A program made the position numbers and the translations under genes. A DNA stretch of 64,000 nucleotides from DAOSEC01 sp035362935 (GTDB taxonomy: Bacteria > Bacillota_I > Bacilli_A > ML615J-28 > CAG-313), in NCBI GenBank assembly GCA_035362935.1, contig DAOSEC010000005.1, forward strand, positions 25,724 through 89,723. The letters are read 5' to 3'. The notes under the pieces were generated by a model that was not told the DNA's origin, did no database searches, and saw nothing but the letters and a program-made list of their open reading frames with translations. Shown here one piece after another: positions 45,485 through 54,304 of this stretch; positions within the stretch are counted from its first letter, which is position 1, and each line of letters begins with the position of its first letter.

Positions 45485-46409
45485 GCCAGAACTATTTTCA
45501 CAATTAATCATCTTAACAAGTAGATATCGCAATATTCCTGAAAGTGCAGTTCGAAGAGACTATTGGATTGTGTATATGTTTATGCAGTTATCAAAAAGTG
45601 ATTATATGGATAAAGTGGTATTTAAAGGTGGTACTTCATTGTCAAAATGTTATCCTAACTCTATTGATAGATTCTCTGAAGATATCGATCTCACTTTTAA
45701 TACGGATGAAAATCTAACTAGTAGACAATATGAACAACATTTGAAGTTGATTGAAAAAATAATGACAAATGGTTTGTTAGTAGAAAAAATTAAGGCTGAG
45801 CGCAATGAACGAAATAAAAGTTCATATGTGTGGTTCAATGATGTTAATGATAAAGTAAAATTTGAAATTGGTTCATCGGTAAGACCAGACCCATTCGGAT
45901 ATAAAAAGATTAAATCATATATTCAAGAATATTTGGAATTCATTGGAAATACCGAAGCGATTAGGGATTATGGCCTAAAAGAGGTGTCAATTCAAGTTTT
46001 GCATATTTCAAGGACATTTATTGATAAACTATTTGCGATTAAGCGTCATACTTTGGGTGGGACAATTAAAAATAAAATTAGACATATTTATGATGTCACT
46101 AAGATCTACAATCTGGATGAAATTCAAGAGTTTTTGTCGAATAAGTCACAATTGAAGCAAATTATATCATTGACTAAAGCAACAGACACATATTATTTAG
46201 AAAAAAGATCTAAGAGTACTGGAAACTATAATTCGCTTGAACCATATAATTTTAAGCAATGGAAAGAACTTCTACATAAAGATGAGTTGAAAAACTCCTA
46301 TGAGTCGTTACATATAGATTTACTTTACACAAATGATAAACAATTATATGAGTGTGCATTAAATACGTTAGAAGTTATAGGGCAATTGTTTACAGAAATA
46401 GATGAATGA
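45468..46409 (+). CDS. AbiEii/AbiGii nucleotidyltransferase toxin
   Basis: The product has 313 residues. VFKGGTSLSKCYPNSIDRFS then EDIDLTF (about 52-77) is the defining DNA-polymerase-beta-like site of AbiEii, GGTSL-K with the D-x-D acids (D72, D74). VKFEIGSS holds the third acid strand, and FIDKLFAIKRH is the conserved Lys helix. Related enzymes (MenT, AbiEii) add nucleotides to tRNA 3' ends or bind GTP. This is a complete type IV pair. A terminator follows at 46497. Confidence 0.9.
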   Translation: MTLHLEPELFSQLIILTSRYRNIPESAVRRDYWIVYMFMQLSKSDYMDKVVFKGGTSLSKCYPNSIDRFSEDIDLTFNTDENLTSRQYEQHLKLIEKIMTNGLLVEKIKAERNERNKSSYVWFNDVNDKVKFEIGSSVRPDPFGYKKIKSYIQEYLEFIGNTEAIRDYGLKEVSIQVLHISRTFIDKLFAIKRHTLGGTIKNKIRHIYDVTKIYNLDEIQEFLSNKSQLKQIISLTKATDTYYLEKRSKSTGNYNSLEPYNFKQWKELLHKDELKNSYESLHIDLLYTNDKQLYECALNTLEVIGQLFTEIDE

Positions 46410-46496
46410 AATTCAAAATTATGATTAATTGATACATTGTAACTTCACAAACGTGATTCAGGATTACCAAGATATGATTAATTTTCATAGTATAAT

Positions 46497-46524
46497 GGCT
46501 CTTTGTAAAAAAAAGAGCCTCTTT
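46497..46524 (+). terminator. Terminator after the abiE pair
   Basis: GGCTCTTT (46497-46504) and AAAGAGCC (46512-46519) form a perfect 8-bp stem with a 7-base loop, followed by TCTTT. Confidence 0.78.
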
Positions 46525-46574
46525 GTTATTTATAACCTCATAGAGATTGATTTCCTATCAAAATCAAAAATGGA

Positions 46575-46604
46575 TTACTAGAAATTACAATAATGTGCTA
46601 TAAT
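46575..46604 (+). promoter_or_regulatory. Promoter of the unknown/PD-(D/E)XK/SWIM operon
   Basis: TTACTA (46575-46580), 18 bp, TATAAT at 46599-46604 with TGC before it (extended -10, which can offset the poor -35). It is 38 bases upstream of the first start. Confidence 0.6.
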
Positions 46605-46641
46605 TTAGGTACTTAACATGCGAAAAAGAGGGTATATACTC

Positions 46642-47844
46642 ATGGAAAAATTTGGATTTAAACAGGTAAGTGATCAAAGAATCGTTTTAAAAAATATAAC
46701 TCAAGAAATAGGGAATATACTTGGCCTATCGTCCTATTTACCTAAATTTGATGTTTGTCTATATCAATCAGTGACGAAGAAGTTCATAGAAGCTAGAGGA
46801 GATATCTATCATACTTCTAGTAAATCAGATGATCAAGTATCTCACTTGTATCGTTTGTTTCAAGAATCAAAGTTATTGCGCCATCGTGCGTATCCTGAAT
46901 CGTTGTTATTTCAAGGTTTTGTGAAATGTCATACCAATAAAATCATCGATATTGATTATCAAATCATCGATATCGTGCAAACAAGTGGAGTCGTGTTTTC
47001 TGAATTTATGAATATCGATATTGTTCAAGGATTGTTAAACCGAATGATTGGTATAAATACAATTCAAAAAGAGGTGTTAGACCATCGAGTGTTTTTGTGG
47101 ACTTGTATGGACCAATCGGGCTTAAAAAGACATATCGTGGTTGATCAAACGGTTGATGGTTTGACTAATCTTGTGAAAGAAGAAATTCAAAGAAATAAGC
47201 ATATCAAGCCTAGTCCCATCTCAAATCTATCCATCTTACAAAAAAAAGGTGTTTCATTTGATGTGGTCAAGTTTTTAATATCACAAGATGCAATGCTTGT
47301 ATTTGCTGATTTCTTAAGTGAGTATAGCAGTCCAAATCGCATCACGAATGTTGTGCTTTATTTTCCACATCAAGAAAAAGTCATCAATATTGATTATCAA
47401 GACATTGATGAATGGGTGAAACTCAACAAAAGAATACAGTATGATTATCAGATCGAAGAAAATTATGAGTATTTGAATCGCCATGTGACATTTTCACCAC
47501 CCCTCTTTTCTCACGTTTATCCTTATGATAAAGTGACAGAGTGGTTTGATTTTGAATCTGATTTAGAACATGGAATACAAGTTGAAGATATAGAGTTCGA
47601 ACAAGACATGGATGCAATTTACACCATAAGTGTGTATGTACAAGGAATTGATAAACCACTCATTTATACCACAAGTGATGTTACGTTGAAGACTGGTGAT
47701 AAAGTGGTTGTACCATTTGGATCATATGATGATAAATATATTGCGGTAGTTGTCAAAGAACCATTCATCATGACGAGCGATGAAAAAGCTGAGTTAACAT
47801 TTCAAGTAAAATCAATCATCGGAAGATTCATTGAGCACGAGTGA
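46642..47844 (+). CDS. Uncharacterised protein with PriA-N-like C-terminal domain
   Basis: The product has 400 residues in a family I do not recognise. The last 70 residues (IYTISVYVQGIDKPLIYTT, then LKTGDKVVVPFGSYDDKYIAVVV) look like the small beta-barrel 3'-end-binding domain of PriA helicases, which holds DNA 3' ends; here there is no helicase domain. The N-terminal 280 residues are mixed alpha/beta with no clear motif. ATG 46642 has AAAGAGGG about nine bases upstream; ATG 46618 would add eight residues. It heads an operon with a PD-(D/E)XK-like nuclease and a SWIM protein, which suggests DNA-related work (inference). Confidence 0.6.
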   Translation: MEKFGFKQVSDQRIVLKNITQEIGNILGLSSYLPKFDVCLYQSVTKKFIEARGDIYHTSSKSDDQVSHLYRLFQESKLLRHRAYPESLLFQGFVKCHTNKIIDIDYQIIDIVQTSGVVFSEFMNIDIVQGLLNRMIGINTIQKEVLDHRVFLWTCMDQSGLKRHIVVDQTVDGLTNLVKEEIQRNKHIKPSPISNLSILQKKGVSFDVVKFLISQDAMLVFADFLSEYSSPNRITNVVLYFPHQEKVINIDYQDIDEWVKLNKRIQYDYQIEENYEYLNRHVTFSPPLFSHVYPYDKVTEWFDFESDLEHGIQVEDIEFEQDMDAIYTISVYVQGIDKPLIYTTSDVTLKTGDKVVVPFGSYDDKYIAVVVKEPFIMTSDEKAELTFQVKSIIGRFIEHE

Positions 47845-47902
47845 TTCAGCAGATTGCTGAACGACTGTTAAGAGTGAATCTTGATCAAATAAAAGGAAGT
47901 GA

Positions 47903-48604
47903 ATGAATTTGAACCATTCAGAACAAGAATTATTTCATCCCATCAAACAATACTTTTTGGATCTTGGTTACGTTGTGAAAGGCGAAATTAACGGGATTGA
48001 TATCTTGATGCAATATAATAACAAAATCATTGGAATTGAACTGAAAAACACTGTGTCCTTAAAGCTAATGTATCAAGCGATTGATCGCCAAAAGGTATGT
48101 GACAAGGTTTATGTTGGTATTCCAGTTGAAGCTGTCAAGTCGCATAAGAAGCAGATGAAATCCTTTATTGGATTATGCAAAAGACTTAACATTGGAATCT
48201 TACAAGTAGGAAATAATCAAGTAACTTGTTTGTTAGAAGTAGATGATGAAGCGAAGAAAGTGAATAAAAATTACCGAAAAGCAAAACGGGTAAAAAAGGA
48301 ATTTAATGAGCGTAAAAACGATTTAAACCTTGGCGGGACTAAGGGTAGAATATTTACCAGATACAAGGAGAAAATGGTTCTAATCGCAAATTTAATGGCT
48401 CTAGAGGGATTAAATTCGATAAAGGATCTTAAGAATAAAACTGGCATTTATGATGTATCGAATATCTTAAATAAGAACTTTTATCATTGGTTTGAGCGAT
48501 TCGAACGAGGGAAGTATCGTTTGACTGCAATAGGTAACAAAGAAAGAACAGAGTTTAATCAGAAAATAAATGAAAGTTTGAGTGATGAACATGAAAAGAA
48601 ATAA
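47903..48604 (+). CDS. PD-(D/E)XK-like nuclease (DUF2161-like)
   Basis: The product has 233 residues. GIDILMQYNNKIIGIELKN at 31-49 gives the D-(x)n-ExK site (D33, E46, K48) of restriction-endonuclease-fold enzymes, and AIDRQKVCDKVYVGIP follows as the next strand and helix. The C-terminal half has a basic segment (RKAKRVKKEFNERKND) and a predicted winged helix (LNSIKDLKNKTGIYDVSNIL). AAGGAAG lies five to six bases before ATG 47903. It overlaps the SWIM gene by 14 bases. DUF2161 proteins have no settled function. Confidence 0.72.
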   Translation: MNLNHSEQELFHPIKQYFLDLGYVVKGEINGIDILMQYNNKIIGIELKNTVSLKLMYQAIDRQKVCDKVYVGIPVEAVKSHKKQMKSFIGLCKRLNIGILQVGNNQVTCLLEVDDEAKKVNKNYRKAKRVKKEFNERKNDLNLGGTKGRIFTRYKEKMVLIANLMALEGLNSIKDLKNKTGIYDVSNILNKNFYHWFERFERGKYRLTAIGNKERTEFNQKINESLSDEHEKK

Positions 48605-50375
48605 TGAACGTTATCGATTATTAAAAGAAATGATTAATGAGTTCTTAGAACATCAGGTTAATCCTGTCATTAAAAAAAGAGGATATCAGTATTATCAAGC
48701 TAAACGTATTCAGGAATCTTGGACTCATGATGGAATTCACTATCATGGGCTTGTAGAAGGATCTGACATGTATCATGTCAGTCTAGATGTATATCATAAT
48801 CATTTTATAACGGATTGTTCGTGTCCATACGATGAGACTTGTAAACATGAGATTGCTTTGATGTATGCAATATTAGATGATTATATAGAGTTTAAGTCTC
48901 ACTACTCAGAAGATGACTTAGATGAAGTGTATGCATTGAAGGAACAGTTTATTACACAAATGGAACCATTGTTTGGAATCGCAATCAATGATGAATTGTT
49001 TAATAAAGTTGATCTATTTGATGGACTAAATCCAGATGAACACCCAGAAGTTCTATCTGGTGCGTTTGACAAATTAAATCAAATTGTGGCAAGAATCAAT
49101 CCAAATTACACTTCAGTAGACCAAGATGGTAACAAAACAGATTTTGAAGATGATGATGTTGATTATGATGCAAACTTTATGGAAGAAGATGAATTTTTTG
49201 ATGAGGCGGATGATTGGGATGTTGATCAACCACGACATATCTCGTATGACTTCGAGCAAGTGTTGATGAAGGTAAGAGAGTTTGTTACAATCATCAAAGA
49301 TCACGATGAGTGGGATGAGCGAAAAAAGATGATCGCTTTATTTGAACTTACTGATGAAATTATGCTTTATTATGATTTTATGGATTATGAACATTTGATA
49401 AATGTACTCCATATCATAGCTGAAATTATGACCCCTTTTGTGAAAAATAATGAAACACTCATTCAACAATTTTTTGTTCGAAACGCTCAACTCGAGTTGA
49501 TTGATATTTTTTATACCAGAATTTATTATAATCTATTAGAACAACAGGGTGCCGATTACGTACTAGGATTATCTTATGTGTTATTACACTTATTGTATAT
49601 GAATGAAATGAATTACGTGATAGGCACTACTTTGACTGAAAATTTAGAAGTACTGATTTATACAGAGTTACTTTGGTCAGACAATATAGATTATCAAACG
49701 ATGCTAACGCAATTATTATCGAAAAGCCAAAGATTACGCTCCATGTATATTAACGATATGGTTGCTCTTGAAAAGTATGAGAAAGCAATTTATTGCTATG
49801 AAACATATTCTTCATTCATCGATAAAGATCATAAAACATTAAGACAAGTTGCATTCGCTTATCAAGAAATTGGGGACGAGGTAAGAACACAAAAAATTTT
49901 GAAAAAAGTGTTTGTTTTGAGCCCGACGCTAGAACTCTTTGATCAAATCAAAACATCTTTTTCAAAACATAAGTGGAAGGAAGATGCAACAAAAATAGTA
50001 ATGAAGGCAATGAAATCGTATCGAAGAAACGAAATCGAACGAATTTGTACTACCTTTGAACTTGATGATTGTTTGTTTGAATTTGCTACAGTGTACAATC
50101 AAGCAATATTTTTAAAACATTTTGACTTGTTTCATACTAAAATGCCTCTAAAGTTAAAAGAATGGTTAATCACTCGCATCCATGTAAACCTAATCCATTC
50201 GGGTAATAGGTCACAGTATCAACGCGTTATGAAAGATATTATGCTTCTTAGTAAAGTAGATGAAGCAGCCAATGATTTACACCAACTCTATCAATCAATA
50301 AAGACACAATATAGCGGGAGAAAAGCATTAATCGAAGAACTGGATAAAACATTTCAAATGCTTAATTTGAAATAA
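48591..50375 (+). CDS. SWIM zinc-finger protein
   Basis: The product has 594 residues. The SWIM motif DCSCPYDETCKHEIAL at 75-90 (C76, C78, C84, H86) binds zinc and usually contacts DNA or protein. An acidic linker near 170-205 (rich in Asp and Glu) divides it from a helical C-terminal region with TPR-like repeats around 390-470. No SNF2 helicase is encoded nearby, though SWIM proteins often pair with one. ATG 48591 is preferred; ATG 48585 and GTG 48582 are in frame. It is the last gene of the three-gene unit. Confidence 0.8.
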   Translation: MKRNNERYRLLKEMINEFLEHQVNPVIKKRGYQYYQAKRIQESWTHDGIHYHGLVEGSDMYHVSLDVYHNHFITDCSCPYDETCKHEIALMYAILDDYIEFKSHYSEDDLDEVYALKEQFITQMEPLFGIAINDELFNKVDLFDGLNPDEHPEVLSGAFDKLNQIVARINPNYTSVDQDGNKTDFEDDDVDYDANFMEEDEFFDEADDWDVDQPRHISYDFEQVLMKVREFVTIIKDHDEWDERKKMIALFELTDEIMLYYDFMDYEHLINVLHIIAEIMTPFVKNNETLIQQFFVRNAQLELIDIFYTRIYYNLLEQQGADYVLGLSYVLLHLLYMNEMNYVIGTTLTENLEVLIYTELLWSDNIDYQTMLTQLLSKSQRLRSMYINDMVALEKYEKAIYCYETYSSFIDKDHKTLRQVAFAYQEIGDEVRTQKILKKVFVLSPTLELFDQIKTSFSKHKWKEDATKIVMKAMKSYRRNEIERICTTFELDDCLFEFATVYNQAIFLKHFDLFHTKMPLKLKEWLITRIHVNLIHSGNRSQYQRVMKDIMLLSKVDEAANDLHQLYQSIKTQYSGRKALIEELDKTFQMLNLK

Positions 50376-50410
50376 TTATCTTTTTTACACGAAGGAACTC
50401 TAATTTAGGT

Positions 50411-50439
50411 TTGTAAAAACGCTTTCTTTGTGGTATAAT
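50411..50439 (+). promoter_or_regulatory. Promoter of the aminotransferase gene
   Basis: TTGTAA at 50411-50416, 17 bp, TATAAT at 50434-50439 with TGG before it. Confidence 0.75.
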
Positions 50440-50461
50440 ATCACACGAAGAGGTGAGTAAA

Positions 50462-51694
50462 TTGTCGTTTATTAACGCAAAAGCAAAAACAAAGGAATTA
50501 TCCGATGATATTTTACAAATCGGGGCAGTTGCGAAAGCTGCGAAAGCAAAAAACCCAGAAATCATTGATGCTACCATCGGTGCACTTTTCACAGAAGATG
50601 GGCAACTCTATGAGTTTACAACTGTCAATGATACGATTCATTCGATTCCCAATGCATTAATGTATGCATACCCACCAACAGACGGTGGAGTGGAATTCAA
50701 AGAAAAAATCAAACGATGGGTGTTCCAAAAACATTATGATTTTGTAAATGCAAACTTTGCATCCAGTGTCATTGCTACTCCTGGTGCGAGTGGAGCAATC
50801 TCAAATACTTTAAGTAACTATGTAGAACATGGTGAAATAGTATTACTACCAGATATTTACTGGAGTAATTATAATTTTATGATCAATGAATGCAATGGGT
50901 TAGTAACAAAATATCCAATGTTTGATGAAAATGCATTCAATACAAAAGGGTTTATCGACGCAGCGGAAGCAGTTGTAGCCAAACAAAATAAATTAATTAC
51001 AATTATTAATGATCCATGTCAAAATCCAACCGGATATTCGATGAGTAAAGCAGAATGGGAAACCGTCATTGCTTTCTTCAATGATTTAGCGATTCGTAAT
51101 GTTCCAGTGATTTTGTTATATGATATTGCCTATTTGGATTACGCAGATGAAACATATGAAGAATCACGTGACCGCTTTGCATTACTCAATCAATTAAAGG
51201 GGAATACCTTAGTTGTTGTCACTTTTAGTGGATCAAAAACATATAGTATATATGGATTACGATTAGGGGCTCAAATTGCCTTATCCAAAGATTTATCAAT
51301 AATCGCAGAATTTGAGCGCGTTAGTTTATATTCCGCACGTGCAAGATGGAGTTGCCCACCTAAAACCGGGATCAACTTAGTAAATAAACTAATGGGTGAT
51401 AGTACACTAGAAGAACAGTTTAAAAAAGAATTAATTATATCTCGTAAGCTGTTAAAATCAAGAGCTGATATTTTCTTAAAAGAAGCAAATAAAATAGAAC
51501 TTCCAATGTTTCCATATCGTGGGGGATATTTTGTAACCTTACCACACACTGCTCCAAAAAAAGCATTTGAAGATTTGATCAAAGCAAACATCTACTCGAT
51601 CCCTTTAGCAAAAGGAATTCGAATCGCAGTTTGTGCATTGCCACTTGACCAAGTAAAGGGACTTGCTTTAAAGATTAAAGAAACAATTTATTAA
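50462..51694 (+). CDS. PLP-dependent class I/II aminotransferase
   Basis: A fold-type I aminotransferase of 410 residues in the aspartate/aromatic group. YAYPPTDGGVEFKEKIKRW is the substrate-side turn, TPGASGAISNTLSNY binds cofactor phosphate, NDPCQNPTGYSMS has the Asn that contacts PLP, LYDIAYLDY the Asp/Tyr pair, and SGSKTYSIYGLRLGAQ the Schiff-base Lys and Arg. TTG 50462 has AGGTGA exactly five bases upstream; GTG 50453 lies in that site. It is a single-gene unit with its own promoter and terminator. The amino acid substrate is not predictable. Confidence 0.88.
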   Translation: MSFINAKAKTKELSDDILQIGAVAKAAKAKNPEIIDATIGALFTEDGQLYEFTTVNDTIHSIPNALMYAYPPTDGGVEFKEKIKRWVFQKHYDFVNANFASSVIATPGASGAISNTLSNYVEHGEIVLLPDIYWSNYNFMINECNGLVTKYPMFDENAFNTKGFIDAAEAVVAKQNKLITIINDPCQNPTGYSMSKAEWETVIAFFNDLAIRNVPVILLYDIAYLDYADETYEESRDRFALLNQLKGNTLVVVTFSGSKTYSIYGLRLGAQIALSKDLSIIAEFERVSLYSARARWSCPPKTGINLVNKLMGDSTLEEQFKKELIISRKLLKSRADIFLKEANKIELPMFPYRGGYFVTLPHTAPKKAFEDLIKANIYSIPLAKGIRIAVCALPLDQVKGLALKIKETIY

Positions 51695-51709
51695 GAACAG
51701 ATTACACGG

Positions 51710-51740
51710 GAGTCTACATTTTAGGCGTAGACTCTTTTTT
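51710..51740 (+). terminator. Terminator after the aminotransferase
   Basis: GAGTCTAC (51710-51717) pairs with GTAGACTC (51727-51734) over a 9-base loop, followed by T6. Confidence 0.88.
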
Positions 51741-51752
51741 ATGTCAAATAAC

Positions 51753-51781
51753 TTTAAAGTATTGGTTAGATTTGATATAAT
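51753..51781 (+). promoter_or_regulatory. Promoter of the HtrA-like lipoprotein gene
   Basis: TTTAAA (51753-51758), 17 bp, TATAAT (51776-51781) with TGA before it. Confidence 0.65.
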
Positions 51782-51809
51782 TAAATGTACATAAAAGTGA
51801 GGGATTGTT

Positions 51810-54161
51810 ATGAAACTAGGATATAAATTAAAGATTGCTTTCATATTGGTGTTATCTATTTTCTTATTCACCGGATGTGAGTGGCAAACCAAAGAAAAAG
51901 TCGTTCCAGTCTTTCAAGGGCTAACCTTTGAAATGGAAGGCAGCCAACAATTATTGTTGCGTGATGGGAACTACTATGCATCACGTCATGCTTATATTGT
52001 GATTGGAATTCATTTCTTAAATCCAGATGATCAACCAATTTTGTCACTTAACATCAATGAAACAGAAGTGTTAAGTTTTGAGTTTTTATCAGGTTCTACA
52101 AATCAAAAAGTAAAAGTGTTGGTGGATGCGGGGAGTACGTTAGGGACAAAAGACTTTGTTGTAAGCAATCTAAAATATTTAAACAAAGATGCAAGCAGCG
52201 AAGTTGTGATGAATGGAACGAATACTTTATCACTTGAAGTAATCGGCAATCAAATTCCATCCTCTACCATAACGCTTCTTTCAAGCACTTATGTCAATGC
52301 CTCTGTCGAAATCACAGTAAATGATGAGGACCAGGCGATTGATCCTACGAGTTTGAAAGCGGTCCTTTATGAGGGAGAGACCAATAAGGGAGAAAATCCT
52401 CTCTATGAAGGAAAACAAACCGTTCAGTTTGGAAATCTTACACCAAACAAAGCATACACCGTAAGAGTGTATGCAAGCTACTCCTTATTTGAAGAGTCTG
52501 ATCAGCAAAATGTGTTGTTAGTTGAGTATGTTTTCGCAACCCTTAACAAAACGATTACGATCGGTCAAGTGGCACATCACACAGCTAATTTCACGCTAGC
52601 TACCGATAGTGAGTTAATCTTATCGAAATTAGAACTGTATAGAAATGGGGTATTGGATCAAACTTTGTCCAATCTAAATACCCGAACACTTTCCAATTTG
52701 TTATCGAACACAAACTATGAATTAAAAGCAACGTTTACCTATGAAGATACTGATATTTTGACAATATCATCGAACTTTAAAACCTTAAGCAAAAGTTTAC
52801 CAATCCTTTCCATTAAAAATGTAAGACCAGATGAAGAAACTGCGACCTTTGAGCTAGAAGTTACCGACCGAATGTTAACTGGAAGTTTATCAACGATTAA
52901 CGTGTATCGTGGATCAACACTCGTTCAAACCTTACCGGATTTATCAAGACGAATCATTGAAGGGCTAGAAAACAATTATGAATACCGATTAGAGGTAACC
53001 TACCGTTACGATTTACAAGATGGTGTTGGAGAACGAGTATTAATTGAATCAAAATTCTTTACAACCGCAACCCCAACAACACTTCCTTCTAACCCAGGAA
53101 CCGATTTAGAACAAATTGTCACAAGTGTGGTTGCCAATGTGGAAGATAGTGTGATTGGAGTATCCAATTTCGGACCAATCCTAGAAAATTCTGGTGTACA
53201 GGTCAGTTTAGGTAGCGGAGTTCTTTATAAACGAATTGCGAATCTAACCGATCCAGCCTTAGGAGAAGTGGCTGGTAACATCGAAAGTTACACCTACTAT
53301 GCGTTTACGAACAAACATGTGATAGAAACCGAAGGTTCACCAGAAGACATCAACCGAATCAAAGTGTATATTGACAAAGAAAAATTATACATTGATGCAG
53401 AACTCATGGGAAAAGATGCCAAAGTGGATTTGGCTGTCATTCGCTTTACGCATACGACTTATTACAATGTAGCAGCACTTGGAAATAGCGATGAAGTTGT
53501 CAAGGGTAGTTTTGCGATTGCGATTGGAAATCCAAGTGGATATAACTATTATGGGTCTGTAACATTCGGGGTGATTAGTCATCCAAAACGATTCGTACCT
53601 GAGGATTATGATTCCGATGGTGTGATTGACTTTAATGCCCAATACGTTCAACACGATGTTGCGATTAACCCAGGAAACTCTGGCGGTGGGTTGTTTAATT
53701 TAAAAGGAGAGTTAATTGGAATCAACACGATGAAGTTTGTCGATGCGAAAATCGATAATATGGGATTTGCTGTTCCAATTGACATCATTAAATTGCTTGC
53801 ATTTAGTTATTTAGAAGAAGGAATCGCTCCACCTCGTGCGCGGCTTGGTATCACCATTATCGCGGTTATGGCACTTACTCCAGCATTGATTGAAGAGCGT
53901 GAATTGATCGCTCCACCTTCCCACATTGATTACGGTGTCTATATTGTGGATATCGCTGAGGATACCACCATTTCAGACACGATTATGTCCAAACACGATA
54001 TCTTACTTGCTTTTGACGGCGTAAATATTTACTCATCCACCGAACTAGCAGGACTTTTAAGTGATGTTGTGAAATACGGAATCGGATCTAGTGTGGAAAT
54101 TACATTTTATGATCGAAGTGAAGATCGAATCGAAACCATTTTCGTTACATTAAAACCATAA
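51810..54161 (+). CDS. Surface lipoprotein with HtrA-type trypsin and PDZ domains
   Basis: The product has 783 residues. A lipoprotein signal ends LFTGC with the lipidated Cys at 23. Residues about 40-420 hold several Ig/FN3-like beta modules, with repeated phrases such as LSNLLSNTNYELKATFTYED and LENNYEYRLEVTYRYD. A proline/threonine linker leads to a trypsin-like domain with triad His503 (TNKHVI), Asp540 (VDLAVIRF) and Ser624 (NPGNSGGG). A PDZ domain ends the chain (YGVYIVDIAED, DILLAFDGVNIYSS). HtrA proteases are usually anchored by a helix; a lipid anchor with an Ig-like stalk is less common. It probably degrades or refolds damaged extracellular proteins. Confidence 0.9.
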   Translation: MKLGYKLKIAFILVLSIFLFTGCEWQTKEKVVPVFQGLTFEMEGSQQLLLRDGNYYASRHAYIVIGIHFLNPDDQPILSLNINETEVLSFEFLSGSTNQKVKVLVDAGSTLGTKDFVVSNLKYLNKDASSEVVMNGTNTLSLEVIGNQIPSSTITLLSSTYVNASVEITVNDEDQAIDPTSLKAVLYEGETNKGENPLYEGKQTVQFGNLTPNKAYTVRVYASYSLFEESDQQNVLLVEYVFATLNKTITIGQVAHHTANFTLATDSELILSKLELYRNGVLDQTLSNLNTRTLSNLLSNTNYELKATFTYEDTDILTISSNFKTLSKSLPILSIKNVRPDEETATFELEVTDRMLTGSLSTINVYRGSTLVQTLPDLSRRIIEGLENNYEYRLEVTYRYDLQDGVGERVLIESKFFTTATPTTLPSNPGTDLEQIVTSVVANVEDSVIGVSNFGPILENSGVQVSLGSGVLYKRIANLTDPALGEVAGNIESYTYYAFTNKHVIETEGSPEDINRIKVYIDKEKLYIDAELMGKDAKVDLAVIRFTHTTYYNVAALGNSDEVVKGSFAIAIGNPSGYNYYGSVTFGVISHPKRFVPEDYDSDGVIDFNAQYVQHDVAINPGNSGGGLFNLKGELIGINTMKFVDAKIDNMGFAVPIDIIKLLAFSYLEEGIAPPRARLGITIIAVMALTPALIEERELIAPPSHIDYGVYIVDIAEDTTISDTIMSKHDILLAFDGVNIYSSTELAGLLSDVVKYGIGSSVEITFYDRSEDRIETIFVTLKP

Positions 54162-54170
54162 CAAACATAT

Positions 54171-54207
54171 AAAGTAGCTCATTCGTCGAATGAAGCTACT
54201 TTTTTTG
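54171..54207 (+). terminator. Terminator after the HtrA-like gene
   Basis: AAAGTAGCT and CATTCG (54171-54185) pair with CGAATG and AGCTACTTT (from 54187), with one bulged base, followed by T6-7. Confidence 0.85.
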
Positions 54208-54227
54208 AATATGTAAACAATAAATTT

Positions 54228-54251
54228 CGTGATTTACATTTACAAATCACG
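54228..54251. promoter_or_regulatory. 8-8-8 perfect inverted repeat, candidate operator
   Basis: CGTGATTT (54228-54235) and AAATCACG (54244-54251) are exact inverted copies with an 8-base gap. The repeat covers the -35 of the GGDEF-EAL promoter (TTTACA 54239-54244), so a bound dimer would block it. The regulator is unknown. Confidence 0.6.
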
Positions 54252-54268
54252 TGGCATTTGTTTATAAT
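54239..54268 (+). promoter_or_regulatory. Promoter of the GGDEF-EAL gene
   Basis: TTTACA (54239-54244), 18 bp, TATAAT (54263-54268), 37 bases before the start. Confidence 0.68.
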
Positions 54269-54304
54269 ATAGATACATTGCTTACATAGAAGGGTGTTAT
54301 AGGT

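Noticed and set aside
47845..47861. Hairpin TTCAGCA/TGCTGAA right after the unknown gene as a terminator
   Set aside because: A perfect 7-bp stem with a 3-base loop but no T-tract; it lies within a tightly spaced operon and may only affect mRNA stability.
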